This document shows positions 12,401 through 22,599 of a stretch of DNA of 64,000 bases, piece by piece. Within the stretch, counting starts at the first letter, position 1; each line of letters starts with the position of its first letter. The notes beneath the pieces were generated by a model. The model was not told where the DNA came from. It did not search any database and saw only the letters and a list, made by a program, of their open reading frames with translations. Position numbers and translations under genes: made by a program. Source of the DNA: Nematopogon swammerdamellus (taxonomy: Eukaryota > Arthropoda > Insecta > Lepidoptera > Adelidae); NCBI GenBank assembly GCA_946902875.1, contig OX336340.1:10927566-10991565 (forward strand). The letters run 5' to 3'.

Positions 12401-15400
12401 TAAGTAGTGACAACCGCAATAAGTAGATAGTATTGGTGCCGCAATAAGTAGTGTTGTTGCCGCAATAAGTAGATAGTGTTGTTGCCGCTATAGGTAGTGT
12501 TGATGCCGCAATAAGTATAGTGCTATTGTCGCAATAAGTGGAGTTGTTACCGCAATAAGTAGATAGTATTGTTGTCGCAATAAGTAGTGACAACCGCAAT
12601 ATGTAGTATCGGTGCCGCAATAAGTAGTGTTGTTGCCGCAATAACTAGTGTTATTGTCGCAGTGCGCGCTGCTGGTGGCGAGCGCGCTGCTGGGCGTGGC
12701 GACGTGTCTGCCGCAGTACCACGGCTACGCGGTGCCCGGCCTGCTGCACGCCCCCATCGCACATGCCATACACGCCGAGCCAGTCGTACGTAACGCATCT
12801 TCTTTACAATTTTTTTATCTAACCAGTACCCTAATCACGAGATTTAACCTACTACGCTACGCCGTGTTCTCCGCATCATTTTGTATGGAGAAACGAAGGT
12901 TGCAAATCTATCACTAGAGGCGCTGCTCCGTTTCTCCATACAAAATGATGCGGAGAACACGGCGTAGCGTAGCGTAGCGTAGAAGGTTAAATCTCGTGAT
13001 TAGGGTACTGATATGTTTGTCCACATGCCCACCTACTACACCGGTGATGCCAGCTCCGCCAGCCACCTCCGCAGTCGTGCGTGCGCGCAACTGACGATGC
13101 ACGCATGTGTGGGAGACTACGCGAATGTTTGAGGCTCGCGCTCTTTGATGTGCGTCAAAAAACCGACACAGTTCGGAAAGGCACGAATGTGATAAAAACC
13201 TCGCGAGTGCATTCGCGAGTGTCGTCCTACACATGCGGGCTCGCGTATTCGTGCGAATGTGAATGACCGGCATTACATGGTGCGAGCACAAACAAACATA
13301 CAAATAAACACAAAAATTATGTCAATGAATGATATTACTTGTCCTCGATCCCTTGAATTAATGTTTTTGTTAATATCTTAAATGATAACGCTAATTTTAC
13401 AAATTTTTATTATACATATCTATGTATTGATGATGATTACCTTGCACCGTAGCAAATAATACCTATTGCATCTACGCTTGGACCAATTTGTGGAGTAAGT
13501 TTTTAGGTTAGTATTAGTTTTAATTTTCTAGTTATTTTTAAGTTCTTTCTGTTTATTAAATTTTTTGTTCTCTTTATGTTTAATAAGTTTTGAATGTCTT
13601 CTGTTTGGATTCCTTTTTAGGCGTATCCAAAGTACGCATTCAACTACGGCGTTAAAGATCCGCACACAGGGGACATCAAGTCTCAGCAGGAGGAGAGGGA
13701 TGGCGATGTCGTCAAAGGTAAATTGAACAAACCTACAAACAGCGGCTTCTAAGCGGCAGTGCATTAGTTAGGTTGGTCCATCTGCAAATCAGCGCAATAG
13801 ACAACGTCGTTGTCTCCAATTGCATATTATGCTGAGTTGGGCCCAATTTGTCGCCATTTTTGTTGATGTGCCATATATATATTATAGTGTTACTTGTTAA
13901 ACTGGCGGACAAATAAACACTCATTTCATTTCATTTTCATTTCATTTCATTAGGTCTAAACGTATACGCCGCTAAATGGCGCCTTCTATAGCGTCTAATA
14001 GCGCCTTCTATAGCGTTCTATAGCATATATAGCGGCTGCTCGGCACCTCTAACCGCCATTGCTTCTCTTCTTCAAGTTTTTAGGGTCCCGTCGCAAAATG
14101 CGAAAAGGGGAAAAATGGGATCGCTCTGGTGTCTGTCGGTCACACGCAAATATCTCTGAACCTACTGAATTGATTTAGATGAAACATAATAATACATTAT
14201 TAATCTTTGCCGCTAGATAGATTATAGATAAATTTGTCTAATAGTCCTGTGGAAAGTACATGTACCAGAACAGCCAAAAATTCTAATTTTCGCGTGACTT
14301 TTTGCTCACAGCTCAGGCCACCGATAACGTAGCGTTGATAACACCATCCTGAGAAGTGACAGAATGTAACAGTGAAAACCGTATGTAAATCGATACAGTG
14401 GTTCTCGAGTTATACAGGGTGTTCGGCACATGAACCGACAGAATTTTTTTGTAGGTAAGTGGGGTCATTAAATGACCCCACTTACCTGCAAATTTTGCAA
14501 GGTTTTGACCTATGGCACCTTTTGTCAGTTGTCACGTGGTATCGAGATACGATTTTTTTTCTTTATTTTTGAAAATTACCAAAATCTCACCAACAAACCC
14601 TTGTAACTTTTTTGTTTATGATTGTATCAGAATGAAATAAAATTTATTGGATTTTACGGTGTATCCTTCTTCTAGAAAAAATATTATTTGATGAAGTTAA
14701 TACCATGAAAAGGACTTATGACCTCCCTAAGTCCCGAAGACGAGTAAAAATATGACAAAATCTTAATTTCTTAATTCATAAAAAAAAAAAACTGACAGCA
14801 ATTGAGAGCTTCATTTTACTTTAAAAAGTTCGCTAGTTTACGCCCTTTCCAACGGTATACCACATGTCATACAAACATTCACAATGTGACCAAAAATAGG
14901 TACAGAGACAGAACAGAACGACCAAATTAGGGATAATTTGCAAGAGTGCCCGCGCGACCGGTACATGTTCTAAATTTGAAAATGCTCCGGAAAACGCTCT
15001 TAATACGGGAAGCGACCACCGATTAGTGCCCGCGTTGTCGTTCTGATCTGTCTCTGTGCCTAATTTTGACCACATAGTGAATTATTTGTATGACATGTGA
15101 TATACAGTTGGAAAGGGCGTAAACTAGGGAACTTTTTAAAGGAAAATGAAGCTCTCAATTGCTGTCAGTTTTTTTAAATGAATTAAGAAATTAAGATTTT
15201 GTCATATTTTTACTCGTCCTCGGGACTTTGGGAGGTCATAAGTCCTTTTCATGGTATTAACTTCATCAAATGATATTTTTTCTAGAAGAAGGATACATCG
15301 TAAAATCCAATAAATTTTATTTCGTTCTGATACAATCATAAACAAAAAAGTTACGAGGGTTTGTAGGTGAGATTTTGGTAATTTTCAAAAATAAAGAAAA

Positions 15401-15642
15401 AAAATCGTACCTCGATACCACGTGACAACTGACAAAAGGTGTCATAGGTCAAAACCTTGCAAATGACCCCACTTACCTACAAAAAAATTCTGTCGGTTCA
15501 TGTGCCGAACATCCTGTATAGGTATATTCATATATTGACGTACGTTACACGGTGAGTCGCTCGTAGAAACTTCGCTTATTTATTATGATTATCTACCAAA
15601 CAAAGTCACTTACTGGCACCTACGTACGGCAGAAAAAAAATG

Positions 15643-15689
<47 letters not shown>

Positions 15690-18600
15690 TGCTACCGAAC
15701 TGGGTGGCTCTGTCCGAGGTCGCAACCTCAGGCGCAGCCAATTTCACACCCGAGGAGGTGCCAGTCCGGCTTGGAGGTGGACTAATGTTGCTGGGGAAAG
15801 GCTATTAACCCGCGATTTGAAGATCTGTGGATTGTAGGAGTGGGGGAAGATATTTCCTGGGAGCCCGTTCCACACCTTTGCAGTGCGGCACAAGAACGAT
15901 TTAGAGAATCGTGCAGTTCGAAGAACTCTTCTGTCGACTACAAACGGGTGTTCCGCGAGAGTATGGCGGGTTTGGCGAAGGCGAACAGGAGGAGGAGGGA
16001 TAAGGGAAGCAAGTTCGTCAGAGCAGCGGCCATAGTAGTACCGATAAAACAGGCTCAATGACCCAACGATACGTCTGTGCTTTAGAGGTTGAAGGTCCTT
16101 TGTGAGTACGGAGTCACCAATGAGGCGAATGGCTCGTCGCTGAATAGAATCCAAGGCTGAAAGAAGGTACTCAGGGGAACCCTCCCAAAGATGACTGCAA
16201 TATTCCATCACCGGTCTTACTTGTGCTTTGTAGAGTGTAAGCAGTTGGACCGGCGTGAAAAATCGCCGACAGCGGTAAAGGACTCCTAATTTTCGAGACG
16301 CTAGTTTCGCCTTGGACTCTATGAACGATCGAAACCCAACGTCCCTGGACACCTCCATACCCAGGACACCCAGACTACCATCGTTGGGGACTTGGCTGCC
16401 CTGAAAAGTGGCTTGGAGAGGAAACGGATCAGCCTTAGTAGAGAAGGCACAAGCTTGCGTCTTGGCTACGTTGAAGTTGACCAAGTTCTTCTTCCCCCAA
16501 GAGGATACTTTTTCGAGAACCTGGTCAACCCGAGCAACAGTTTCGCGTCTCGCGTTTGCTGCTGAGGCCTCTCTACCCTTCCAGTCCTTGATGAACCCTT
16601 CGTGCACCGTGCTGTCGTCCGCGTAACAGTGTATTTCGCCGAGCGAGAGCATGTCGTTGATGAACAATAAAAACAGCGTAGGCGACAGCACGGATCCTTG
16701 TGGAACACCAGCATTGATTGAGTAGTCGGCCGAGCAGGCACCATCTAGGGTGACAAATATCGACCGGCCACTCAAAAAGCTGGAGATCCAGGTGCACAGT
16801 TTTGTAGGGACACCGTAGGCCGGAAGCTTGCTTAAGAGTCCCCGGTGCCAGACGCGATCGAATGCTTTGGATATGTCCAGAGCGACCGCCAGCGATTCCC
16901 CAAAACCATCGAGCCTTTCAGCCCATAAATGCGTGACGTACGCTAGAAGATCTCCAGTCGACCTTTGCTTGCGAAAGCCGTATTGTTTGTCGTCGAGGAG
17001 TTTAGAGTCTTCTAGGTACGTCAGGAGCGCTGAGTTGACAATACGCTCCATAACCTTACTCAAAAGTGAGGTTATCGCAATAGGGCGATAGTTCGATGGG
17101 TTCGCTGGGTCCCCCTTCTTGGGGACCGGCTGGACCGAAGCTCTCTTCCAGCAAGAAGGCATTGATCCGGAGGAATAGGAGCGTTTGAATAGGCGGGTGA
17201 GGACTGGCGCCAATTCCAGAGCACAATTTTTCAAGACGATCGCCGGGACGCCGTCAGGCCCACTACTCTTCGAAATATCCAACTCACGTAGTGTTTTATG
17301 GACGACTCTGGGGTGGAACCTAATATTTGCCATCATACGCCCGCAATGGGGTAATGAAGGGGGGTTGGCGCCCAGGTCGTCCATGTTTGAGTTGGATGCG
17401 AAAAGGCGTGCAAAGATATTCGCCTTTTCTTTCGCGAGTATAGCGAGCGAGCCATCCGGACGTTCCAGCGGAGGTGTAGCTGGACGGCAGAAATTCCGAC
17501 CGATGGATTTGGCGAGAGACCAGAAGGCGCGGCTACCCGAAGGGCTACGTGCAAGTTTCGCGCCAATTCCACGGTCGTGCCTGAACTTGGCCAAGTTTTG
17601 CGTTCGTTTGCAGGACCTAGCAACGACGTTGAGCTCTCGTCTGTTCTCGACAGACCTATTCTGCAGCCATTTCCTATAAGCCTTGTTCTTAGTGTCAATA
17701 GCCAGTCTGCATTGACAATCAAACCAAGGCTTATGGCGGCCGCCGATGGGAACGGTGGAGGTAGGTATGAAGAAATTCATACCCTGTGCGATCACATCGA
17801 CGACCGATTGGGCACACAGGGATGGGTCTGGAGAAGAGAAGCAAACGTCGTGCCAAGGGTAGGCTCCCAGGAAGGATCGGAAGTCATCCCATTGTGCTGA
17901 CCGGTAGTGCCAAACTGTTCGCGTACTACATTCACGTGCTTCCGCGAAGTGTACAGTTGGCACAGTTGAGCGTACAAGGCAATGGTCGGAGTTTCCGAGG
18001 GGAGCTTCGACCCTCACCTTGTAACCATTTGGCTCGGTAGTCAGCACAAGGTCCAACAAACTAGGTCGATGGGCAGGGTTATCAGGTATCCGAGTGGTTC
18101 CGGATACCAACTGCGTCAACCCGTGCGCAATGGCCAAGTTGTAAGCCTCCCTGCCGGCATGGTCAGTGATGGGGGAGCCCAACCAGTCTTGGTGTTTAGC
18201 ATTGAAGTCACCCAGCATCACTAACTCCGCCGTAGGGAACTCGCAAAGCAGTTTGTCTGCCGTACTGCTGAGATGCTCATAAAATGCCTCTGTTCTTGAC
18301 GCACTGAGGTTAGGGGATCTGTATGCACCCGCGTAAATCCTCACCACGTGGGGAAGATTCACGCGGATCCATAACACAGGAAAAACAGGGTCTTCAAATC
18401 GGGTGAGCCGGGTATAGGAGACACCAGATCCAACGTACAAGCAGACACCACCCTTCGCCATGAAACGTTCCTGAAGATTGTAACCAGGAACGTCCAGGTA
18501 GGATGCGTCCGCAGGACGCCCGATCTGGGTCTCCGTAAGAAAGAGGAGGTGAGGCCTCGCCGTCTGCAGATGGCAGGCGACGGATGAGAAATTTGTGTGT

Positions 18601-21600
18601 AGACCTCTTATATTGGCGAGGTCTACCTTAAATTTTGAGGGAGAACGGGCCGCTGAAGGTTTATACAGTTTTCTATTTTTTGTTCGGCTCATAATTTAGA
18701 TGGGTGATTGATTCGTGGAGTGTATCGGAATGTGCCCAGGGCGCGGTGATGCCTTGTGCAACTCGGATAGACTCAACCAACTGACAGTCGCAGAGAGCGA
18801 GAGGACCCCCGGGCCCCCCCTCCCAGAAAACATGTGGTCTCCCATGGTCACCAGCCCCACAATGCTCTCTGACAGGGATTTTCGCGTGTTGATAGGGCAG
18901 CCAGCACACGGGTTGGTGAGGGCCGTGTGCCGGGCCCCTGTACTACCACGCAGGCAGGCAGCGGTCACCTGTTTCCACCGGCTCTCCCTGACCCCTGCGG
19001 CTGTCAGTCGGTTAAAAGGAGTCTGGAGTGCGAGCGACACTAGCATCCACAACCCAGGACACCCCCGACACACTCAAGTCCACCGACCGGCTAGTCGCAG
19101 GCTGGCCTCCAAGTGTAGCAGAGCCACATCAGGAGTTTTTCGCCTACGACCTGTGGTACCAACCCGGACGACATAGTGGAGGACTTGTCTACCACATAGT
19201 GAGGCTGAAAATAAATCCTGTTTAGGCGCAGGATGATCGCCTGCGTCCGACATTCCTCAGCTGTTGCGACTCTGGGACGGTGGTAATGCCAAAGGCATCG
19301 TCGCAACATTGCCCAGGGAGCACGACGAGGACGTGAATGTCGGACTTGCTGGGCTCTACTTTAGTGTGACCCACCGCTGGCACAGTAGATTGCTAGATTG
19401 GTAATTTGGTGAACTCCATACAGCTCCAGAGAACACTACCAATGCTTAACCCAGCGAACCCCCCAAAAGCTTTGGTCGTGCCGGCTACAGTGAACTGGAC
19501 AGAAAACACGTATAATTTGTATATACCTTTTCTTCGACCGACCTTCGTTGTGCTGCTTTTTTCTTAAACTTTCATGCAACGTTGTTCTATGTGATGTATT
19601 GTTCTATTTGGTTGAAATGGAGGAAATTTTTTTACTGTAACATTATGTTTTTTTTATTTATATTAGTTTAGTTTTATGAAAATAAATGTTTTTGATCTTG
19701 TTGATTGAATATCTTACAGTAAACTGAATGGTTGGACTTATTCGCAGGTAGTTACTCGCTCGTGGAGCCGGATGGTTCAACGCGCACCGTGGCCTACTCC
19801 GCCGATGACCACAACGGTTTCAACGCCGTCGTACACAAGACGGGCCACGCTGTTCATCCAGCGGTATATAGCTACATGCATACATAACATCGCGACTTTT
19901 TTTTCCAATGTGGTAGACAGAGACAACGGAACTTCACTTCCACGGCTTATCCAACGGTTGCTCCGATAACTTCTCTCCCAGTGTTTTGTGCCAAAAATTT
20001 TGCATGTGACTTCGACCCGTCGCTCGTCGCTCAAGAGCAACACAATAATTGAGTCACACTACCAGTGCTAAATGGGATCGGTAGAGTCTAATTTCCCCAT
20101 CCCTACATTACAAACAGCTTTTGAAATAAAACACCCTTCAGTAAGTGTAAAATAGCTGTGGCATCTTTTTATCTGCTAAGTACCTAATACTAAAGGTTGG
20201 GTTGCGTTAAAAAAACCTTTATAGTTAGAACCTAGAGCTTGTCTAACAGAAAAGTAAGTCAATATAAATAGTAAGAATAAATCAACACTAGTATGTTAGA
20301 ATACATACATACATACCACACACGCTGTATCCCGACAATCAGGGTAAGCAGAGTAATCGGTGTTGTGCTGCAATAACTCTGGAAAATTGCAACACAACAT
20401 CGACCACCACGTTTAGCAAAGTATATTAGAACCTTAATGAAATTAAATTAAACATTTAATTAAATAGAATTCATGTCAATTGCCGCCGCCAACATTCTTG
20501 GCAACCTAACCGCCGCCGACACCTCGACAAGTATTAGTAGATTCCGCGAGTTACCAAACACTCGATTTCTCCCCAAGCGACGACGACGGGTACCTGCGCA
20601 AATAACTCACCCGCGCTTGCACAACGTTGCATCGGCTCTAGTAACGATCAACGTTGTGGCTTATAAGGAAATGCATGTAAATAGCAGCGTCGACTCGCCG
20701 CCGCCGCAGCCTCCGCCGTAGACGCCGCGAGCACCTGTACGTTTGTGTATTTCGATAGAACTGCTCGATATAGCTGGTCTGCATTGCTAAGATAAATTGC
20801 TGCTCCAGTTGATCGTTGTGCTGATGTGGTACTCATTAAGAATTGACCAAGTACCTAACGAAAGGAATACAATTAGAGAAAAGGAACCAGTATATTAGGT
20901 TCATTGTACAAACGATGTGCAGCCTCTTGACGAGCTTAGACCAACAATGCCATCTTGGCAAATTCGATTTGACCTCAATAAATACGCACAATTCGGGGCT
21001 CGAGGATTGCAGCAGAGAGCATTCGCGTTACGGTATTAGCGCGCAGTTTGATGTATTTTAGAGCTGTCATTGTTGAACCCGTAACTTTTTTTTTTATGGA
21101 ATCCGGTATGGGTGGCTGAGTCAGAGGGGCCAAAGCACATGCTCAGACCAGCCAATATCACCTCCGAGAAGGTATGTGCCATACCGGAGACTTCCCTGGA
21201 TTGCTGGCTATACTGGACTAGAGGAGAACACAACCGAGGATGCTATGCGGCCATCTTACATCCAGTACGATGGTACCAACCCGGTCGGCTACAATTTGAG
21301 CCTACCACCTAGTAAGGGGCAAGGGAACTGAATCTGAAACTGTAACTCTGCAGTCAGACGAACGATGCGCGCGTGTATGAGGAACGCCCATTTTAACATT
21401 AAGTCGCGTGTTTGGCAGCGGAACAGAAGGGCTCACGCTGATGGGGTGGATTAAAATCCCACAAACTATTAGTTGGAGGTTTCTAAAACGTCACTAATTG
21501 GCCTAAACGTCTAACTAACTAGCAACCGACCGCCAAATTGGCCGAAGCAAAGTGAGAATGAGGATTAGTTCCGGTCCGGCCGTCCGTGCGGCGCGCTCGA

Positions 21601-22200
21601 GGCTGACTCAAGCAACACCGAACTCTCACGCAGCTCGGCTGCAAATGTCTTTATTGTAAATGCCCATTATGTAGTAAAGAGCGCGGCAACCTTGAACTGC
21701 ATCTTGTTGCGGGCCGATGTTGCACAATCTATTTTCTTTTTATTCTTACGCCAGCTGTAGCTGTGACGTACACCAAGCAATGCACGCAAGTTAATGTTGG
21801 GAGAACGAACATAATTTATACTTCACAGTAATTTTCAGCAGTGACGTGTATACATTTGAAAAACTACTGGTATTGAAATATAAATGGAACACTTTTTTGA
21901 TTAAAGTTAGCAAAAAAAAAAAAACATTCACGGACCATGTGTTTTAATTTAAACAAAATTAAAAACAATCACAGGGCTGCTGACAGCGGTGTTTATTTTC
22001 CAATGGGTTGTTAAGGCGACGAATTTGATTTAATTTAACTTGTTCATATCGGCTGTTGGAAACAACAGACCTACCGCAGACGACACCAGTATCTTCTGTC
22101 TCCTTGGTAATGTAACAATACATTAAACTGTTATATATTGCAGGTGGTTCCCCACTATGGCTCGCCCGCCTACGCCCTGGGGCCATACGGACTTCACTAG
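9440..22200 (+). CDS. RR-2 cuticular protein (CPR family), 5 exons, 132 aa
   Basis: A secreted structural protein that binds chitin in the exoskeleton. Exons by GT-AG sites: 9440-9445 (ATG AGG only), 12663-12785, 13621-13717, 19748-19863, 22144-22200 (stop TAG). Phases after each exon are 0, 0, 1, 0 and the joined frame has no stop. Residues 1-17 form a signal peptide ([17 protein letters not shown]). The chitin-binding_4/RR-2 domain begins near residue 44 with [18 protein letters not shown], continues [13 protein letters not shown] across the exon 3/4 junction, then [20 protein letters not shown] and [13 protein letters not shown] short tail with PHYGSP ends in GLH. All hallmark aromatic and Gly residues of RR-2 are present, so it looks functional. 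The 3'UTR has AATAAA at 22590. The introns are unusually large (3.2, 0.8, 6.0 and 2.3 kb) because of transposon insertions. RR-2 proteins are generally associated with hard cuticle; the stage or tissue here is unknown. Confidence 0.93.
9630..10045 (+). mobile_element. SINE-B (tRNA-derived) in intron 1 of RR-2 gene 1
   Basis: The head near 9645-9710 ends in a perfect B box (GGTTCGAATCC). The body has CCTTGCCCCTTACTAGGTGG, a GGTTGATACCAACGAACTGG block and TCCGATATGGCACC. Antisense relatives lie at 21086, 25360 and 28505. It shares only short motifs with SINE-A. Confidence 0.75.
10428..10561. repeat. Near-perfect 63-bp-arm hairpin (132 bp)
   Basis: The arms 10429-10491 and 10498-10560 are reverse complements with one mismatch, separated by the 6-nt loop TACCAA. 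It lies in intron 1 of RR-2 gene 1, so the transcript would form a long RNA hairpin. It is probably a hairpin MITE; ends with CAGCAGG are visible. Confidence 0.85.
10896..11248 (-). mobile_element. SINE-A copy (antisense), in intron 1 of RR-2 gene 1
   Basis: The plus strand shows the reverse of the family: ATGGAAACTGACA, GATGTCAGCCCATAACACC, CGTGCCGGCTACACTGAAC and finally GAGTGAGGCTGAC (the head). It is near full length but diverged. Confidence 0.8.
11654..11695. repeat. Perfect 19-bp-arm hairpin
   Basis: CATTGTTTTGCAGCCGATG, loop CATA, then its exact reverse complement. It sits at the left edge of the minisatellite. Confidence 0.7.
11700..12660. repeat. Minisatellite array of 21- and 25-bp units
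   Basis: Tandem units of the type TAGTGTTGTTGCCGCAATAAG (21 bp) alternate with versions carrying an extra GATA (25 bp). The third-last group runs CCGCAATATGTAG, then CCGCAATAAGTAG, then CCGCAATAACTAG. More degenerate GTTGT-rich units begin near 11570. The array ends exactly at the splice acceptor of exon 2 (AG at 12661-12662). The long Leu/Thr/Tyr-rich minus-strand frames through it are products of the repeat, not genes. Confidence 0.9.
12824..13010. mobile_element. Inverted-repeat MITE just downstream of exon 2
   Basis: CAGTACCCTAATCACGAGAT at the left end is repeated inverted at the right end. Inner arms (TGTTCTCCGCATCATTTTGT) also pair, with about 30 bp between arms. A GTAGC microsatellite has expanded in the right arm. 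The probable target duplication is TA. It lies 39 bp after the donor site of exon 2. Confidence 0.8.
14411..15520. mobile_element. 1.1-kb palindromic foldback element in intron 3 of RR-2 gene 1
   Basis: Two arms of about 500-550 bp face each other and are highly similar. The outer ends read TATACAGGGTGTTCGGCACA and its inverse (GTGCCGAACATCCTGTATA). The centre near 14960 is unique and GC-richer. Each arm carries AT-rich noncoding sequence. A diverged single arm lies at 2121-2692. No transposase is seen. Confidence 0.85.
15644..19478 (-). mobile_element. Full-length-looking LINE, antisense in intron 3 of RR-2 gene 1
   Basis: The minus-strand element starts at about 19478 (inside or beside a SINE-A fragment), has a roughly 780-bp GC-rich leader, one large ORF (18692-15744), a very short 3'UTR and a poly(A) tail that appears as 44 T on the plus strand (15644-15687). 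The uninterrupted tail and ORF point to a recent insertion. Related truncated copies lie at 24975-25115, 38390-38899 and 63800-64000. Confidence 0.85.
15744..18692 (-). CDS. LINE ORF2: AP endonuclease plus reverse transcriptase, 982 aa, intact
   Basis: It would nick target DNA and copy the element RNA by target-primed reverse transcription. The APE-type endonuclease covers residues about 20-245 with ANIRG (N27), LTET (E54), GDFNA (161-165) and SDH (235-237). A linker follows with a WFDCQCRLA stretch. The RT covers about 475-740: [15 protein letters not shown] (535-541), GFRKQRST (572-579), LDISKAFD (605-612) carrying the first catalytic Asp, [10 protein letters not shown] (662-671) and YADD (690-693). 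The C-terminus has [17 protein letters not shown]. There is no RNase H or RLE domain. I see no stop, frameshift or missing catalytic residue. The organisation fits the CR1/L2/Jockey group; I cannot assign the clade exactly. The start ATG is the first in frame; no convincing separate ORF1 is visible in the leader. Confidence 0.9.
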   Translation of the reverse strand: MSRTKNRKLYKPSAARSPSKFKVDLANIRGLHTNFSSVACHLQTARPHLLFLTETQIGRPADASYLDVPGYNLQERFMAKGGVCLYVGSGVSYTRLTRFEDPVFPVLWIRVNLPHVVRIYAGAYRSPNLSASRTEAFYEHLSSTADKLLCEFPTAELVMLGDFNAKHQDWLGSPITDHAGREAYNLAIAHGLTQLVSGTTRIPDNPAHRPSLLDLVLTTEPNGYKVRVEAPLGNSDHCLVRSTVPTVHFAEARECSTRTVWHYRSAQWDDFRSFLGAYPWHDVCFSSPDPSLCAQSVVDVIAQGMNFFIPTSTVPIGGRHKPWFDCQCRLAIDTKNKAYRKWLQNRSVENRRELNVVARSCKRTQNLAKFRHDRGIGAKLARSPSGSRAFWSLAKSIGRNFCRPATPPLERPDGSLAILAKEKANIFARLFASNSNMDDLGANPPSLPHCGRMMANIRFHPRVVHKTLRELDISKSSGPDGVPAIVLKNCALELAPVLTRLFKRSYSSGSMPSCWKRASVQPVPKKGDPANPSNYRPIAITSLLSKVMERIVNSALLTYLEDSKLLDDKQYGFRKQRSTGDLLAYVTHLWAERLDGFGESLAVALDISKAFDRVWHRGLLSKLPAYGVPTKLCTWISSFLSGRSIFVTLDGACSADYSINAGVPQGSVLSPTLFLLFINDMLSLGEIHCYADDSTVHEGFIKDWKGREASAANARRETVARVDQVLEKVSSWGKKNLVNFNVAKTQACAFSTKADPFPLQATFQGSQVPNDGSLGVLGMEVSRDVGFRSFIESKAKLASRKLGVLYRCRRFFTPVQLLTLYKAQVRPVMEYCSHLWEGSPEYLLSALDSIQRRAIRLIGDSVLTKDLQPLKHRRIVGSLSLFYRYYYGRCSDELASLIPPPPVRLRQTRHTLAEHPFVVDRRVLRTARFSKSFLCRTAKVWNGLPGNIFPHSYNPQIFKSRVNSLSPATLVHLQAGLAPPRV
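19479..19545 (-). mobile_element. SINE-A fragment at the LINE 5' edge
   Basis: GGTCGTGCCGGCTACAGTGA on the plus strand is the antisense body of SINE-A. It breaks off at the LINE 5' end. The rest of the SINE is not present beyond the LINE tail, so it was either partial before the insertion or lost. Confidence 0.6.
20310..20435 (+). repeat. Dispersed repeat shared with 61150-61275
   Basis: Both copies carry ATACATACATAC, then GTAAGCAG, ATCGGTGTTGTGCTGCAA, a gap, ACAACA(T/C)CG(A/G)CCAC and a TATTAG(A/G)AC end. It is noncoding and of unknown class. It lies in intron 4 of RR-2 gene 1; the partner lies in intron 1 of gene 4. Confidence 0.65.
21086..21332 (-). mobile_element. SINE-B copy (antisense), 5'-truncated, in intron 4 of RR-2 gene 1
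   Basis: T-run, ATGGAATCCGGTATGGGTGG, CATACCGGAGACTTCCCTGG, then TACCAACCCGGTCGGCTACA and CCACCTAGTAAGGGGCAAGG. The same order is seen at 25360 and 28505. The tRNA-derived head is missing. Confidence 0.75.
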
Positions 22201-22589
22201 ACCACGTGTGCAGTCTTCTGGTTCATCACCAAACGATACCACCAAGTTACCGTACTAATGTTGATGCAAAATTACTCTTTAGAATATAAGTAGTTTCGTG
22301 GATGACTTCTTCGAAGAGATTTAGTTAGTTTGAGTTGGAAGCTTTAGAGATGGGGTTGTAGAGTTGTGGCGAAGGAGATAATATTGAGTTAGCGTGTTAA
22401 CTAAATTTAATGTAGACTAAACGGCATCTTAAGTACAACTTTAATTAGGTATATATATTTTATTTACTGTAATCATATATTTAAGAGCATTGAAAACATG
22501 TTATTTATTATTTACTAGTATTTGTATACATACATGTATATCTCTGACATTTTATATTGTATAGATCACCAAAGTATTGCTATTTGTTT

Positions 22590-22595
22590 AATAAA
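22590..22595 (+). terminator. Poly(A) signal of RR-2 gene 1
   Basis: AATAAA about 390 nt after the stop codon. A second possible signal lies near 22927. Confidence 0.5.
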
Positions 22596-22599
22596 TAAT

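Noticed and set aside
11639..12641. Long minus-strand frames of Leu/Thr/Tyr-rich protein
   Set aside because: They follow the minisatellite period exactly and stay open in several frames; they are an effect of the repeat.
15585..15837. Poly-Phe ORFs at 15.6 kb
   Set aside because: They translate the LINE poly(A) tail read in reverse.
17185..17679. 164-aa plus-strand ORF
   Set aside because: It is a shadow of the LINE ORF2 on the other strand, with no motif of its own.
20473..20721. 82-aa ORF ending in a proline run, inside intron 4 of gene 1
   Set aside because: No conserved motif, no splice sites; the GC-rich composition explains the open frame.
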